Shown: piece after piece, positions 39,207 to 47,116 of the stretch
Numbering within the stretch: position 1 is the first letter of the stretch
How the letters are laid out: each line of letters starts with the position of its first letter
Assembly (NCBI RefSeq): GCF_030499515.1
Contig: NZ_JASTWJ010000001.1
Coordinates: 4,010,001 to 4,074,000 of the forward strand
Origin: Streptomyces sp. DT2A-34
Lineage (GTDB): Bacteria; Actinomycetota; Actinomycetes; Streptomycetales; Streptomycetaceae
Length of the DNA: 64,000 nucleotides
Direction of reading: 5' to 3'
The notes under the pieces: generated by a model
What the model was told of the DNA's origin: nothing
Databases searched by the model: none
Seen by the model: only the letters and a program-made list of their open reading frames with translations
Program-made: the position numbers and the translations under genes

Positions 39207-40364
39207 CTAGGCCGTTCTGGGGCGGTTGACTGCGCCCCGCTGCCACACAGCATCGGCCCGGTGGGCGATATTGCGGGAGCCGTTGTGGTCCGCGTGCAGG
39301 ACGATCCCGCAGGACCGGCACACGAACCGTGCTTGATCCACCCTGTTCGAGCGGTGGGTGTGCCAGCACTCGGAGCACTGACGAGAGGTATTACGGGGGT
39401 CCACGTGGACCACCGGGACACCTGCCCGCTTGGCTTTGTACTCGACGAACGCGCCGAGCTGGGCGAATGCCCAGGAGTGCAGCCGTGCCCGCTGGTCCTT
39501 CTTGGCCGTAACCCTCTGCCGGATGCCGGACAGGTCTTCCAGTCCGATACCCCGCGAGGTGCGTTCAGCGGTGTGCACGAGCTTCTTGGCGATGATGTGG
39601 TTGCGCTGGGTCGCGTACCGCGATTCGCGGCGCCGGATGCTCTTCAGACGGCGCATCGCGGACTTGGTGCGCTTCTTCTGCAACTTCTTGCGCAGGTCAC
39701 GATGGTGCTTGCGGTAGCGGTTGACCTGACGGCCGGACATGATCTGACCGTCGCTGGTGGTGGCGATGTTGACGATGCCGAGGTCCACGCCGAGGAAACC
39801 GTCCGGCTCACGGGGCGCGGGTTCGGGCAGGTCGATCGTGGCGATCAGGAAGAACATGCCGTCCCGCATGACCAGGTCACTTTCGCCCTTGCGGGAGGCC
39901 AGCAGCTTCAGCGCTTCGGGTGAGCACACGAACGGGATGCCCTTGATGCGCCCGGCCACCGTCCAGATACTGACCGTCTGCTGGTCCAGGTTCCAGGTCA
40001 GGATGCGGTCGTCGTACGGCTGGGCCGCACCCTCGCGAAAAGCTATCGGCTTCGACTCTGTCCGTGTACGCCGTTTCGAGCCCTCTGGGCCGAGATTCCC
40101 GGCCTTGCTGTTCGCCTTCAGCGTGGCGTAGGCGTCACACACCTTCTTGATGGTGCGGACGGCCGCCTGCGCGCCGAGATCGAAATCGGCCCTGATCCGG
40201 TGGTAGACGGCATCCTGCAACGCATTCCGGCGCTTCAGGCCCTTGGCGAACGCCGCCTCGGACGCGGCATTCGCGGCCCGGTTGCAGGCACGCAGGGTCG
40301 CTGCCAGCGCATCCGCATCATGCGCGGACGCGGGCAACAGTTTCACCTGCGCGACGATCTTCAC
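39207..40364 (-). CDS. tnpB: TnpB, RNA-guided endonuclease of an IS200/IS605-type element
   Basis: 385 residues from a GTG with AGGGAG upstream. The RuvC catalytic triad is complete: Asp194 (GVDLGIVNIA), Glu276 (GLEDLSG) and Asp359 (HADHNGSRNIA). A CxxC-x15-CxxC zinc finger (Cys330, 333, 349, 352) sits between the last two. TnpB uses an omega RNA from the element's right end to cut DNA next to a target-adjacent motif. No tnpA is present. The right end, where omega RNA should be, is replaced at the stop codon by IS-like sequence, so guide production is doubtful. Confidence 0.92.
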   Translation of the reverse strand: MKIVAQVKLLPASAHDADALAATLRACNRAANAASEAAFAKGLKRRNALQDAVYHRIRADFDLGAQAAVRTIKKVCDAYATLKANSKAGNLGPEGSKRRTRTESKPIAFREGAAQPYDDRILTWNLDQQTVSIWTVAGRIKGIPFVCSPEALKLLASRKGESDLVMRDGMFFLIATIDLPEPAPREPDGFLGVDLGIVNIATTSDGQIMSGRQVNRYRKHHRDLRKKLQKKRTKSAMRRLKSIRRRESRYATQRNHIIAKKLVHTAERTSRGIGLEDLSGIRQRVTAKKDQRARLHSWAFAQLGAFVEYKAKRAGVPVVHVDPRNTSRQCSECWHTHRSNRVDQARFVCRSCGIVLHADHNGSRNIAHRADAVWQRGAVNRPRTA

Positions 40365-40454
40365 GCAGAACTCCCTAGTGCAGCCGATCACGGGAGATCA
40401 ACTTGCCGTTCAGACACACCGAAGAGAACTCCGCCGCTGCGCGGCTCCGACCAG

Positions 40455-40494
40455 AGGAAGCCATTTCTCCTGACCCTGAAGGACCAGGCTTCCT
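40455..40494. repeat. Hairpin at the presumed left end of the tnpB element
   Basis: AGGAAGCC (40455-40462) and GGCTTCCT (40487-40494) are perfect arms. The sequence switches to LysR coding at about 40504. Subterminal imperfect hairpins are characteristic of IS200/IS605 ends; this assignment is inference. Confidence 0.45.
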
Positions 40495-40503
40495 GGCTAG
40501 AAA

Positions 40504-41318
40504 TCAGGTGAAGCGGCTGGAGCGGGAGACCGGGGTCGCGCTGCTGGAGCGGCAGCCTCGGGGGGGGCGTGCCGACGCAGGCGGGGCAGGTGCTGGAGGC
40601 GGCCGCCGCCGAGGGGATCTCCGGGCTGGATCTGGCGGTACGGCAACTGCGGGATCTCGTCGACGGGGAGAGCGGGTACGTGCGCGTGGCGACGGGGGCG
40701 ACGACCGTACGGCACTTCATGTCGGAGGCGGTCGTCGCGTACCGGCGGCGGCATCCCAAGGTCAACCTGGAGTTCCGCACGGTGAGTTCGGGCCGCGGCA
40801 GCTTCGACGCGCTGGCCGACGGCACGCTCGACCTGGCCTGGATCACCCTGGGCCCGCCGGTGCGCGGCATCGAGCAGCGGCCGGTGGTGGAGCTGCCGTG
40901 GGTGCTGGCGGTACGGGCCGACGATCCGCTGGCCGAGCGGCGTCACGTCGATGTCGGCGCCGACCTTCGGGACGTACGGCTGATCCGGCTGCCGCCGAAC
41001 TCCGCCTCGGCGGCTCATCTGGACGCCGCCTGTGCCGAGTTGGGGGTCCGGTTCACGCACGACACGAGCGTCGCCGACTGGGACACGGCACTGCTGCCGA
41101 CCGAGCTGGGGGTCGGGCGGGCGGTGGTCCCCGCACTGCCCGGGCTGCCCGTGCCCGGCGACGGCGACGGCGACGGCAGCCGCGATCTGCGCCTCATCCC
41201 CCTGCCCGACCTGCGACCCCTGCCCGTCGGCTGGGCCGTACGCCGCTGGGACGCGCTCAGCCCGCCGGCCCGGGCGTTCGCGGACCTGGTGGAGGGCTGC
41301 CGCCGGGGCAATGGCTAA
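40504..41318 (+). pseudogene. LysR family regulator, 5'-truncated and frameshifted
   Basis: Begins inside the wing of the DNA-binding domain (QVKRLERETGVALLERQPRG) next to the tnpB element; the recognition helix is gone. At a run of eight G (40560-40567) the frame is off by one; with seven G it would read Q-P-R-G-G-V-P-T-Q-A-G and join the intact effector domain (VRVATGATTVRHFMSEAVVA to the end). The domain of about 230 residues is otherwise complete but cannot bind DNA as LysR. Confidence 0.8.
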
Positions 41319-42451
41319 TTCAGGCCGATCGCCGCGCAGTCCGCCGCGTACTCAGTGGTGCAGATCTGCTTGACGGTGTAGACCCCGTCCCGGATCACCG
41401 TGTCCTCGATGTTGTCCTTCGTGAGGGCGACCACCGGCACCAGCTGGGCCGGGATGTTCTTCTGTGTCGGGCTGTCGACCGAGTCCGCGGTCAGCGCGTC
41501 GAACTCGATGTCGTGTCCCTGGACCTTGTACACGGCCATCTTCGCGGCGTTGGTCGCCTCCAGCAGGAACGACTTGTACACGGTCATGAACTGCTCGCCC
41601 GCGACGATCCGCTGCACCGCGTCCAGATTCGCGTCCTGCCCCGTCACCGGCGGAATCTTGGTGGCGCCCGCCTCCTTCAGCGCGTCTATGACGGCGCCGG
41701 CCATGCCGTCGTTCGCCGAGTAGACGGCGGCGATGTCGGCCAGCCCGACGGCCTTGATCGCCTTCTCCATGTTCGCCTTGGCGACCTCGGGCGACCACTT
41801 GTCGGTGTCGTACTGCTTGACGATGTCGACTTCGCCCTCGAGCTCGTCGAGCGCGCCCTTCTTGAAACGCGCGGTGTTCGGGTCGGCGGGGTCGCCGTTC
41901 ATCATGACGACCTTGCCGGAGGCGGCCTTCGAGCCGAGTTCCTGGACGAGCGAGCGGCCCTGCACCTCGCCGACGAGCTCGTTGTCGTGCGAGACGTACG
42001 CGTCGATCGGTCCCTCGGCGAGCCGGTCGTAGGCGATGACGGGAATGCCCGCGTCCTTGGCCTTCTGCACGTCCGACGCGATGGCCTTGGCGTCCAGCGC
42101 GTCCACCAGGATCACGTCCACCTGGTCGTCGATCATCTGCTGAAACTGCCGGCTCTGCTGGTCCGCGCTCGCCTCGGCGTTGGCGTAGGCGACCTTGCCC
42201 TTGCCGTCGGTGAGGTCGCCGACCTCCTTCTTGATGAGGGGGTAGTCGAACTTCTCGAAGCGGGCCGTGTCCTTGTCCGGCAGGAGGAGACCCACCGTGA
42301 TGTCGTCGCCCTTCTCAGGAGACGCGGAGCTGTCACCGCCCCCGATCCCGTCGATGACACCGCACGCGGTGAGCGAGAGCGCCGAGGCGGACGCGGCCAG
42401 GGCCATGGCGATACGGCGTACAACGGGCGTGTGGGGGGTACGAGCGTTCAC
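41315..42451 (-). CDS. Sugar ABC transporter substrate-binding lipoprotein (xylose/ribose type)
   Basis: 378 residues. The lipobox is LTAC with acylated Cys30. The mature protein is a cluster B periplasmic-binding fold (TVGLLLPDKDTARFEKFDYP, VILVDALDAKAIASDV, SANDGMAGAVIDALKEAG, VTGQDANLDAVQRI), closest by eye to XylF-like D-xylose binding proteins. No ATPase or permease is adjacent: the next gene downstream is the LysR remnant on the other strand. The partner genes are elsewhere or lost. Confidence 0.85.
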   Translation of the reverse strand: MNARTPHTPVVRRIAMALAASASALSLTACGVIDGIGGGDSSASPEKGDDITVGLLLPDKDTARFEKFDYPLIKKEVGDLTDGKGKVAYANAEASADQQSRQFQQMIDDQVDVILVDALDAKAIASDVQKAKDAGIPVIAYDRLAEGPIDAYVSHDNELVGEVQGRSLVQELGSKAASGKVVMMNGDPADPNTARFKKGALDELEGEVDIVKQYDTDKWSPEVAKANMEKAIKAVGLADIAAVYSANDGMAGAVIDALKEAGATKIPPVTGQDANLDAVQRIVAGEQFMTVYKSFLLEATNAAKMAVYKVQGHDIEFDALTADSVDSPTQKNIPAQLVPVVALTKDNIEDTVIRDGVYTVKQICTTEYAADCAAIGLN

Positions 42452-42567
42452 TACAGGTGCCTTCCGAGCGGAGGTGCGGCGTTGCTACCCGGGTGGCGGT
42501 AGCCAACGCGGCTGCGGCATGTCACGTCAAGCAGTTGTCGTAACGAGACGGCAACCGTTTTCCATGA

Positions 42568-42705
42568 TCATGATTCCCCTCCCTTGAACATGAGTTCCGC
42601 CCAGACCGTCTTCCCGACGTCGCGCTCGGAAACACACCAGGTCAGAGCGAGAAGTTGAACCAGGATCAACCCTTGACCGCGTTCCCCCTCCGACTCCGCG
42701 ACACA
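42568..42705 (-). pseudogene. 3' remnant of an HATPase (anti-sigma-type ATP-binding) gene
   Basis: About 45 codons read E-R-G-Q-G-L-I-L-V-Q-L-L-A-L then T-W-C-V-S-E-R-D-V-G-K-T-V-W-A-E-L and stop at TGA 42570-42568. This is the G3-box and C-terminal strand of RsbW/SpoIIAB-like ATP-binding proteins abundant in Streptomyces (GRGLxLVxALAxxWGV, GKTVWAEL). Nothing recognisable remains upstream of about 42705. It fills part of the gap between the sugar-binding protein and the next gene. Confidence 0.6.
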
Positions 42706-42812
42706 TCGGAGTTGCCGGGCCCCGCCTTCCTCGACCTCCCCCCGCCGGGGGCTGTTTCATGAGTCGTGACCAGCAGAAAGAAGAGCCAGCAGAAGGAAAG
42801 GGGTCGCCGGTC

Positions 42813-43463
42813 ATGTCACTCGCCCGCGTCCACAACTTCTCCATCTCGCTCGACGGCTTCGGCACCGGTGAGGGCCTGAGCCTTGACGCGCCATTCGGTC
42901 ACGCCGGGGAACGGCTGCACGAGTGGATGTTCGCCACGCGGTGGTGGCACGGGATGACCGGCCGGCCCGGCGGGAGCGGCGGCCTCGACGACGCGTTCGC
43001 ACGGCAGTTCGCGCCCGGGATCGGTGCCGAGATCATGGGCGCCGGGAAGTTCGGGCCGCCCGGATGGCACGAGGACCCGGAGTGGAAGGGGTGGTGGGGG
43101 CCCAACCCGCCGTTCCACACACCGACCTTCGTCCTCACCCATCAGCCGCGCCCGTCGATCGAGATGGAGGGCGGCACGACGTTCCACTTCCTCGACGCTT
43201 CGCCCGCCAAGGCGCTGGAGACGGCCCGCGAGGCCGCGGACGGCCAGGACGTGCGCATCGGCGGGGGACCCACCGTGATCCGCGACTTCCTCGCCGCCGG
43301 GCTCATCGACCAGATGCACGTCGCGGTGGTCCCGATCCTGCTGGGGCGGGGCGTACGCCTCTGGGACGGACTGGCGGACGTCGAGAAGGACTACGAGGTC
43401 CAGGCCGCCTCCTCGCCCAGCGGAGTCACGCATCTGACGTTCACCCGTGTGGGGCCCGGGTGA
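42813..43463 (+). CDS. Dihydrofolate reductase family (RibD C-terminal-like) protein
   Basis: 216 residues of the DHFR/RibD_C fold: VHNFSISLDGFGTGEG at the N-terminus, GAEIMGAGKFGP, FVLTHQPRP, the cofactor-binding VRIGGGPTVIRDFLAAGLID and HVAVVPILLGRGVRLW. Such proteins are NADPH-dependent reductases of unknown substrate, not the folate enzyme. ATG 42813 is chosen; upstream in-frame codons are charged and not conserved in character. Confidence 0.83.
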   Translation: MSLARVHNFSISLDGFGTGEGLSLDAPFGHAGERLHEWMFATRWWHGMTGRPGGSGGLDDAFARQFAPGIGAEIMGAGKFGPPGWHEDPEWKGWWGPNPPFHTPTFVLTHQPRPSIEMEGGTTFHFLDASPAKALETAREAADGQDVRIGGGPTVIRDFLAAGLIDQMHVAVVPILLGRGVRLWDGLADVEKDYEVQAASSPSGVTHLTFTRVGPG

Positions 43464-43471
43464 GACACGCC

Positions 43472-43987
43472 TCAGTACAGGACTTCGCCCATCGGTGAGC
43501 TGTCGCCCACGATGTACGCGCGGATCGACGCCAGGTACGCGTCGCGGCCGACCCGGCCGTCGCCGTCGGCGTCCAGCGCGTCGAACGCGGCGGCGGCGTT
43601 GCCGGGGGGATTGTTCAGTGCGGTGCGCAGCGTCGTGAACTGCGCTTTGTCCAGGGCCCCGGCGCCGTCCGCGTCGGCGAGGTCGAAGAGCGCGCCCAGC
43701 GCGAACCGGCAGACGTTGTCGAACTTGTCGGCGCCCACCCACGCGTTGTACTCGTCGAAGGTCAGCTTCCCGTCGCCGTCGGCATCCATCTCACTCCATG
43801 CCTTGACGCCCTCCGCTCGGGCGGCGACGACGAGCGGATCGTCCTCCGTACGCCCGGTGGCCGCGACGGTGCGGTCGATCCGGGAGAGGTAGTCGTGCCG
43901 CGTGACGACCAGGTCCCCGTCGGCGTCCATCATGGCGAACACGCGCACGCGCGCGGTCGTCGCGGCGTCGGCGGTCGTACGGCTCAC
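43472..43987 (-). CDS. EF-hand calcium-binding protein (calerythrin-like)
   Basis: 171 residues, four EF-hand loops at 21-32 (DADGDLVVTRHD), 68-79 (DADGDGKLTFDE), 105-116 (DADGAGALDKAQ) and 139-150 (DADGDGRVGRDA). The first two have an acidic residue at position 12 and should bind calcium well; the third (Q) and fourth (A) are non-canonical there. No signal peptide, so a cytosolic calcium buffer or sensor. GTG start. Converges on the DHFR-family gene with an 8-base gap. Confidence 0.88.
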   Translation of the reverse strand: MSRTTADAATTARVRVFAMMDADGDLVVTRHDYLSRIDRTVAATGRTEDDPLVVAARAEGVKAWSEMDADGDGKLTFDEYNAWVGADKFDNVCRFALGALFDLADADGAGALDKAQFTTLRTALNNPPGNAAAAFDALDADGDGRVGRDAYLASIRAYIVGDSSPMGEVLY

Positions 43988-44216
43988 TCGGATCTCCTCC
44001 TGCTCGGGTTCATGCGCCTCAACGAGGACGTCCGGCGCTCCCTACCCGCCTTGTGCCGGGCTCCAAGCAACCCACTGCGACCCGTCTGGAGCAGACGCGT
44101 GCGTGGCGGCGCAGGCGGCGGGTGTACGCCGTCGGTGCGCTTCCAGGCGCCCGAAACAGCGGATTCCCCCAGGCGGTTGAAGCACCGGTAGTGCTACACG
44201 ACTTGCGGGAGGGCAT

Positions 44217-44753
44217 ATGTTGAGCAGGCGCGGTAGGGCGGTCACGCTGGGGTCCCTGGTGCTCCTTGTCTCGTCGCTGTTGGGGGCGCCGGCCAGTCAG
44301 GCCAGTACGGGCGGGCACGAGTCCGTCATCTGCGCGGGCAACGCCGGCAGCCGCTACGACCCGCCGCTGACCCTCCAGCCCCGTACGACCCACAACCACG
44401 CGGACGTGAGCTACACCTGCACCACCGTCTCCGGCCACACCTTGGCGGCCACCGGCTCCTTCCACGCCGTCGCGCCGTCGGCGTCCTGCCTCTCGCTGAC
44501 CGGCGCGCACGGCACCGAAACCGTCCGCTATGCCGACGGCGGCCGGTCGCTGGTCGTCATCGACGGCGCCACCACCGTCCGCGTCGCCGGCGTACTGGTC
44601 GTCCTGCAGTCCGGCCGGGTCGTGGAGGGACGCGGCGAAGGCCACGCCGTACGCCGGACCGTGACCTCGTTGCCCCGGCAACTGCCCACGGACTGCCTGG
44701 CCTCCGGCCTGCGGGGCACCGAAAGCGCGGTGCGGCTGGAGATCCTGCCGTAG
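44217..44753 (+). CDS. Secreted protein of unknown function
   Basis: 178 residues with a signal peptide (GRAVTLGSLVLLVSSLLGAPASQA). The mature part is beta-rich with four Cys (ICAGNAG, YTCTTVSG, ASCLSLTG, DCLASG) likely forming two disulphides. A GGGAGGG ribosome site precedes the ATG. No family recognised. Followed by a strong hairpin. Confidence 0.7.
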   Translation: MLSRRGRAVTLGSLVLLVSSLLGAPASQASTGGHESVICAGNAGSRYDPPLTLQPRTTHNHADVSYTCTTVSGHTLAATGSFHAVAPSASCLSLTGAHGTETVRYADGGRSLVVIDGATTVRVAGVLVVLQSGRVVEGRGEGHAVRRTVTSLPRQLPTDCLASGLRGTESAVRLEILP

Positions 44754-44765
44754 CGCGGTGTCGCC

Positions 44766-44796
44766 GGGCGCGGCCGCGCTTTTGACGGCCGCGCCC
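44766..44796 (+). terminator. Hairpin terminator after the secreted protein gene
   Basis: GGGCGCGGCCG (44766-44776) pairs perfectly with CGGCCGCGCCC (44786-44796) over a loop containing TTTT. Confidence 0.75.
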
Positions 44797-44879
44797 TCGA
44801 AAGGGCCAATGCCCGAACAGCCGTACCAGGACGCCCTACGGTCTCACGCTGTCACCGAGATCCAGGGAAGGAAACCACT

Positions 44880-45398
44880 GTGGCAACCGTCAAGCGCGCG
44901 GCGACGACCATTGACGTCCTGAGGCTGCTGGCCCATTTGAACCCGCGGTTGTGGCCGCTCGTCGAGTCGCGCCCGCCGTACGTGCCTCCCCATCCCATTG
45001 TCGGCGGGGTGCCGCTCAACCCGCAGCCACTGCCGCCGGAGCAGCAGGACGGCCTGTGGAACGCCGTCCGGGACATGTCCGTCTCGGTGGCGGAGGCGAC
45101 GATCGCCGCGAGTCTGGCGGGACGCAGGCCCGCCGAGGTGCTCAGGGAGGTCGGAGACGACATCTGCCCCGAGCCGCCGAAGGTGCCCTGGCCGAGGAGG
45201 TGGCCCGTACCTCTGCAGCTGCAACGGGAGCTCCACATCGATGCGAAGCATGTCTCCCCCGCCGTGCAGGCCACGGCCGCCCTGGTCTTCCAGTCCTACG
45301 CCCGGCAGACGACGGACAAAGCCCTGAGCACGGCCTTCACCGATCTGGCCGACCGGTTGCTGGAGCGGGCGCTGAAGACCGCGAACGGTTCCGCCTGA
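44880..45398 (+). CDS. Conserved hypothetical protein
   Basis: 172 residues from a GTG with GGAAGGAAA upstream. A Pro-rich N-terminal half (PPYVPPHPIVGGVPLNPQPL) is followed by a helical C-terminal half. No signal peptide, membrane segment or known motif. It converges on the CU044_5270-type gene with 8 bases between. Function not assigned. Confidence 0.65.
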   Translation: MATVKRAATTIDVLRLLAHLNPRLWPLVESRPPYVPPHPIVGGVPLNPQPLPPEQQDGLWNAVRDMSVSVAEATIAASLAGRRPAEVLREVGDDICPEPPKVPWPRRWPVPLQLQRELHIDAKHVSPAVQATAALVFQSYARQTTDKALSTAFTDLADRLLERALKTANGSA

Positions 45399-45406
45399 GC
45401 CGTGGC

Positions 45407-46363
45407 TCAGCCCTGCTGTCCGATGCGGTCGACCACCTGGATGTTCTGCAGGGTCCTGGTCTCCCAGTACCAGCCGGTCTGCACCCAGTCGTCCTTGCCC
45501 ACCTTCTTCGGCACGCTCCCCTTGGTGCGCAGGCCCAAGTAGTCGTAGGTCCGGCGGTCGAAGAGGAAGGTCCAGTCCAGCTCGGGGTACGAGACGCCGA
45601 CCGCGTTCCGGCCGTCGACGTCCACGTCGTCGTAGTCCAGGCGGATCCGGGGCAGCTTCGACAGCGCTTCGAAGGCGGCGGCCTGCAGGCCGGGGGGCAT
45701 CACACGCGGCCCCATCATCAGCATGCAGCCCTCCATGAACGCATGCCTGTCGGTCTCGGGAGAGACCTTCTGGCCGAACCTGAACCGGTCCAGGAGCTTG
45801 TCGGGGTCCGTCGGCAGCCTCTGGAGCTTGGAGTAGGCGGTGGGAGGCCAACGCACCTCGTGCTCGCCGAGCGGAGGATCGTTGTGGACCTTTCCGTGCT
45901 CCTCCCGCAGGGAGGGCTTGGAGCCGTCCACCGACATCCAGCTCTCGTCGGTCCACGTTCTGGTCCTGCCGCCCTTCACCGGCGTCCGCGTGATGTAGGT
46001 CTTGGTGTAGAAGTACTGGTCATCACGCGGCACGGGCAGGTCGCCGCCCTGGGCGCGGGTCCGCTCGGCGGCCCTGCGCAGCACCTCCGTCGCGCTGACC
46101 GTGCGCAGACGAGGCGTGCTGTCGTCCTCGCCGTCGCCGCGTGCCACGACGACGGCGACGCCCACCGCCGCCGCGCTCAGCCCGGCGAGCGAGGCACGGA
46201 ACATGAGGCGTCGGCTCAGTGCACGGCCACGGAACGCGACGCTGCGGGACTCCTCGTCGATGGCGGTCCGGAGGCGGGCTCGGGCGGCGGCGCGGGCCGG
46301 GTCGGAGAGCCCGTCCGGGGCGGTGCCTGTGCCCCATTCGCGCACCCTCGTCAGTTCATCCAT
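45407..46363 (-). CDS. CU044_5270 family membrane-anchored protein, sigma-factor partner
   Basis: 318 residues: a cytosolic N-terminus (about 50), one membrane helix (FRASLAGLSAAAVGVAVVVA) and an extracytoplasmic domain (VSATEVLRRAAERTRAQ to the end), the layout of the CU044_5270 family regularly found after ECF sigma genes. It overlaps the sigma gene by 8 bases, so it is co-translated and probably acts as its anti-sigma or sensor (inference). The extracytoplasmic part ends with a two-strand WYWETRTLQNIQVVDRIG motif. Confidence 0.8.
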   Translation of the reverse strand: MDELTRVREWGTGTAPDGLSDPARAAARARLRTAIDEESRSVAFRGRALSRRLMFRASLAGLSAAAVGVAVVVARGDGEDDSTPRLRTVSATEVLRRAAERTRAQGGDLPVPRDDQYFYTKTYITRTPVKGGRTRTWTDESWMSVDGSKPSLREEHGKVHNDPPLGEHEVRWPPTAYSKLQRLPTDPDKLLDRFRFGQKVSPETDRHAFMEGCMLMMGPRVMPPGLQAAAFEALSKLPRIRLDYDDVDVDGRNAVGVSYPELDWTFLFDRRTYDYLGLRTKGSVPKKVGKDDWVQTGWYWETRTLQNIQVVDRIGQQG

Positions 46364-47003
46364 GGTCGGTCTCCTTCTGAGGTGCGGTCGAGGGGGTGCG
46401 ATCCGGTCCGCCCAGGGCCCGTCGCAGCCTGGTGCGGGCTCTGTGCAGGCGGGAGCGCACCGTGCCGACGGGTACGTCCAGGGCCTGCGCGGCCTCCTCG
46501 TAGTCGAGGTCTCCCCAGGCGATGACGAACAGCACGTCCCGGTACCGGGCGGGCAGTTCGGCGAGCGCGCCGGCCAACGCGCCGTGTGTCCCCCCGGCGC
46601 CCAGCTTCTCGGTGACCGCGTGCTCGGGGCCGCTGTCCTGCTGCCCCGGAGGCAGTGCCGCCATGCGTGACAGTGCCCGCAGCCGGCGGGCCTCGTCCCT
46701 GCGGTGCCGGCCGATCAGGTTGGTGGCTATGCCGTACAGCCAGGGCCGGGCGTGGGCGTGCGACAGGTCGTAGCGGCGACGCCGTTGAAAGGCGATCACG
46801 AACGTCTCCGCCATCAGGTCGTCGGCGGTGTCGGAGCCCAGACGTCGTGCGATGTAGCGGTGGATGTCGTCGGCGTAGCGGTCGAAGATCACGGCGAACG
46901 TGTCGGGCGTTTCCCAGGACCGTTCGATGACCGAGCCGTCGGAGCCGCCGTTCGCCGCCGTTGCCGCGGCGAAGGCGGCGCCCGAGCTCGGCGCGAGCGT
47001 CAC
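46356..47003 (-). CDS. ECF-type RNA polymerase sigma factor
   Basis: 215 residues. Region 2 is FDRYADDIHRYIARRLGSDTADDLMAETFVIAFQRR; region 4 is LPARYRDVLFVIAWGDLDYEEAAQALDVPVGTVRSRLHRARTRLR. The N-terminal roughly 25 residues are low complexity, and an ATG or GTG further in is possible. It is cotranscribed with the membrane partner. Target promoters unknown. Confidence 0.87.
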   Translation of the reverse strand: MTLAPSSGAAFAAATAANGGSDGSVIERSWETPDTFAVIFDRYADDIHRYIARRLGSDTADDLMAETFVIAFQRRRRYDLSHAHARPWLYGIATNLIGRHRRDEARRLRALSRMAALPPGQQDSGPEHAVTEKLGAGGTHGALAGALAELPARYRDVLFVIAWGDLDYEEAAQALDVPVGTVRSRLHRARTRLRRALGGPDRTPSTAPQKETDHG

Positions 47004-47116
47004 GTCCTACCTCTGTGGTTCATGCGGTATCCCTCGAAGACCGGGTGTCATGGTCTCCTGCTGTTCGCCGACACCCGCCGTCGAGTTCCACCCCGCAGAG
47101 TGACGTGACTCACACG

